Source of the DNA: Eremophila alpestris peregrina
Lineage: Eukaryota > Chordata > Aves > Passeriformes > Alaudidae
DNA: 64,000 nucleotides
Direction: 5' to 3'
Assembly: GCA_009792885.1 (NCBI GenBank)
Contig: WMCF01000025.1
Span: 3,415,150 to 3,479,149 of the forward strand
Both the position numbers and the translations under genes were made by a program. Shown here one piece after another: positions 62,001-64,000 of this stretch. Below the pieces are notes generated by a model. The model did not search any database, was not told the origin of the DNA, and saw only the letters and a list, made by a program, of their open reading frames with translations. How positions within the stretch are numbered: the stretch's first letter is position 1; each line of letters opens with the position of its first letter.

Positions 62001-62169
62001 GGTGTCCCACAGCTGGCTGCCTGAGCCATTGTCTGTCCCTGCATCCCTCACTGTCCTCCTCACAGCGCAGGGGAGGAGAGTGGAGAGGAGGCGCCGACTC
62101 TGCTGTTGGGGAATGCAATTCCCTGGTTCCTTCTGTACTCATCAGGGCACAGATTATTTCTGCCTGCAG

Positions 62170-62235
62170 CTTTAATGAGGGAAAGATGCCAAGAGACAGC
62201 AGCAGCAAACCCAATCCAGCATCATCACCTTGCAG
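62170..62235 (+). other. Possible 66-nt exon (unproven)
   Basis: The segment is preceded by a pyrimidine-rich acceptor (GATTATTTCTGCCTGCAG) and ends with a consensus donor (TTGCAG|GTAAGG). Its length is a multiple of three and two frames are open, one containing ATG at 62186 (MPRDSSSKPNPASSPC). I recognise no protein. Splice-like pairs occur by chance in 64 kb, so this is only a lead; it could also be a non-coding RNA or 5' UTR exon. Confidence 0.2.
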
Positions 62236-62439
62236 GTAAGGGCTAAACCAGCTGTGCTGCCAGCATTTAGCTAAGCAGCGTCCATTCAGAATGAATGCAG
62301 TGTGACTGAGCAGCAAGTTCACCATTTAAAGTGAAAATCAACACTTCCCAGCAGTGAGGCAGATCATTAAACATTTTGTTGCATGAGCCGGCATCACTTT
62401 TCTAAAAAAAGTGTCAGGGTGTTCAGCCAAATGGGCAAT

Positions 62440-62580
62440 TCAGTTGGCTTAACTTTCCTGACCGCTTTCTAATTTGGTTTTAATGAAGATATAATTAAGA
62501 GGTAATGTTGGTAGAGCAGAACACTGTCACACAATAATGGTCTCCTGCTGCTGCATAAATGGCAAATGCAGTAAATTCAG
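62440..62580. other. Candidate conserved non-coding element
   Basis: AT-rich, non-repetitive segment with TAAT/ATTA-type words ('TTTCTAATTTGGTTTTAATG', 'AAGATATAATTAAGAGGTAA') and 'GCTGCTGCATAAATGG', about 200 bases downstream of the possible exon at 62170-62235. Inference only. Confidence 0.25.
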
Positions 62581-64000
62581 AAGGGAAACCAGGATGTTTA
62601 TTTTCAAAGCAGGAGGCATTGATCCTGGGACACTCTTCTGTTTTGATACCTTTATTTCCATTTTGTTAGAAAAATGAGGGGCAGCAGATTGAATCCCTTC
62701 TGGCCTGCAGCCACTTCACAGGAGTAGGAGGACAACTTTCAAGGTGGCTCGGCTGCAGTTGGGATGTGCTGCTGCTGGATGGCGGCTCATGGGTTTGACG
62801 AAAAATTCCTCACTTTAACCTGATTGTCCAGTGGTATTTGTGCTGCCAAAGGGAATGCAACAATTGAGAGCCTCAGTCAGCCAGCACTACAGAATAACTT
62901 GGCCATTACAGTAGTGTTTATGAAAGAAAACCACCTTGAGAAACCAGTCCTTTTATTTTTTGACTGGCTGGAGCTTATGATCTTCGTCTTTCTGGTGAAT
63001 AACGTCTGCCTTCCAGCACTGCAATAGCAGAAATAAGGATTTTATGTTCTAGCCCATACTGTTCACCTCCACTGCAATTCAGGCTGCAAAATTATTTCCA
63101 TTCTGAACTTCAGTTCCCATTTTTCTTTTAAGTTTTTGCAAGACTTCTTTGGGGAGAAATTCTCTTCCAAAGCATTTAAGCCAAGTAATAGCTTTAACAG
63201 TTTTTGCATTATGAAGGCTGACAAGATATACTATCTCCTAAAGCTAAGACTGTTTTTTCAAGCAGAAAACTGCATGAAATAACTGCAAATGAGACTTATG
63301 CTAAAATATGGATAAATCTTGGAAGTTAAAACTTCCTGTGAAATTAGTACTTGGTGAAGAGCACTGCCTTTGCTCTGTCTGAAATATTTGCTGTTTTGAA
63401 TTTGCAAACTAATGACAATTTTAGAGCACATGGAGTAAATCTTAAGTCTTCCAGGACATTTGAGAAATAATACCTCTTAAATAGTGCTCTTAATCGATAA
63501 CTCTCAAGGCATTTCATGCCGATCAGAATAAGGGCTAACCAGATATGGGTTCATTAAAAAAAAAAATCCAGGGTTTTTCTGTTCTGAAGTAGAAGCAAAT
63601 CCAGCCTTTCAAAAATGCTAATAAAAAGCAGGAGACCATTAGCACACCATATGTTAAGCACATCCAAGCTGAGGGGGATTTGCCTTCAAGCTCAGAGTAA
63701 GCCTTGGATTTAAATGCACCCTAACTTCTGTGTTGCTTGCAGTCATTTTGCTCCTGTGGTGGGAGATGTTCACACTGACAGGGACGAGCCAGGCTCCATG
63801 CCTCTGTGGCTGAGCAGTTGGCTGGAAGATGGAAACAGCCAAACTTCCAAATCCCCCTCTTGGTTCGTGTGGGTTTGGTTGGGTCTGCCATATCCTGCCC
63901 CTTCATCTGTTCCAGTGACATAGTGATGGGCAGAGGCTCTTCACCTATTTCTGCTCTGTGAATTACAACTTGTACGAGCTCTCTGCTGCCTTACAGGGAG

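Larger units (their letters stand above)
59031..64000. other. Unique non-coding DNA
   Basis: No firmly supported gene. A GC-richer, CpG-poor segment lies at 61780-62110 and explains the 189-codon open frame at 61670-62239. A possible small exon is noted at 62170-62235, and the sequence at 62440-62580 resembles conserved non-coding DNA. The window ends within ordinary sequence. Confidence 0.6.

Noticed and set aside
61670..62239. 189-codon open frame as a protein-coding gene
   Set aside because: It lies in a GC-rich segment, overlaps 116- and 147-codon frames on both strands, is low-complexity in Ser/Ala/Gly, and shows no domain. Openness is explained by base composition.
1..64000. CRISPR arrays, operons, phage or plasmid functions
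   Set aside because: No repeat-spacer structure or prokaryotic gene layout. The repeat content is clearly vertebrate.

Overview
This window looks like non-coding vertebrate DNA, most probably from a bird. The dominant repeats are CR1 non-LTR retrotransposons in both orientations, with the diagnostic CR1 3' ends (runs such as TATGATTCTGTG after 'CTTCCAACCCAAACCA', or the reverse complement 'CACAGAATC...GGTTGGAA'). There is also one solo LTR whose tail resembles, from memory, passerine-type endogenous retroviruses. I see no L1, no Alu-like SINE, no rRNA and no clear tRNA. A passerine is a reasonable guess from the LTR, but that is inference.

No host protein-coding gene can be supported. Every open frame over 100 codons is either part of a retrotransposon or a composition-driven frame with no recognisable domain. 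The window is best read as an intron or an intergenic tract. Layout: unique DNA 1-4011; a 0.72 kb CR1 (+) at 4012-4732; unique DNA to about 8.3 kb; a CR1 cluster at 8310-12095, where a 2.7 kb minus-strand CR1 (endonuclease plus reverse transcriptase remains) lies between two plus-strand CR1 pieces; unique DNA with a minus-strand CR1 at 18.2-18.55 kb; ancient fragments (MIR-like, CR1/L3-like, L2-like) scattered from 14 to 45 kb; further CR1 copies at 33.05-33.5, 49.4-50.0 and 51.9-52.35 kb; and a 1.49 kb solo LTR at 57534-59025 bounded by a perfect 5-bp target-site duplication.

The most striking signal is technical. At three places (20044-20077, 42926-42963, 49111-49129) the sequence contains the 19-bp Tn5 mosaic end used in Nextera libraries. 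Two of these are the head-to-head double form that matches the Nextera mate-pair junction adapter. Each is flanked by identical direct duplications of 75, 77 and 54 bp. These look like adapter sequence and duplicated flanks built into the assembly, not a natural palindrome or transposon.

Several AT-rich, CpG-retaining unique stretches (notably 26770-27015 and 35540-35760) look like conserved non-coding or enhancer-type DNA, but only cross-species alignment can show that. I did not find a convincing new biological system. The best biological leads are the unusual LTR, the CR1 cluster, the candidate conserved elements and a possible small exon at 62170-62235.
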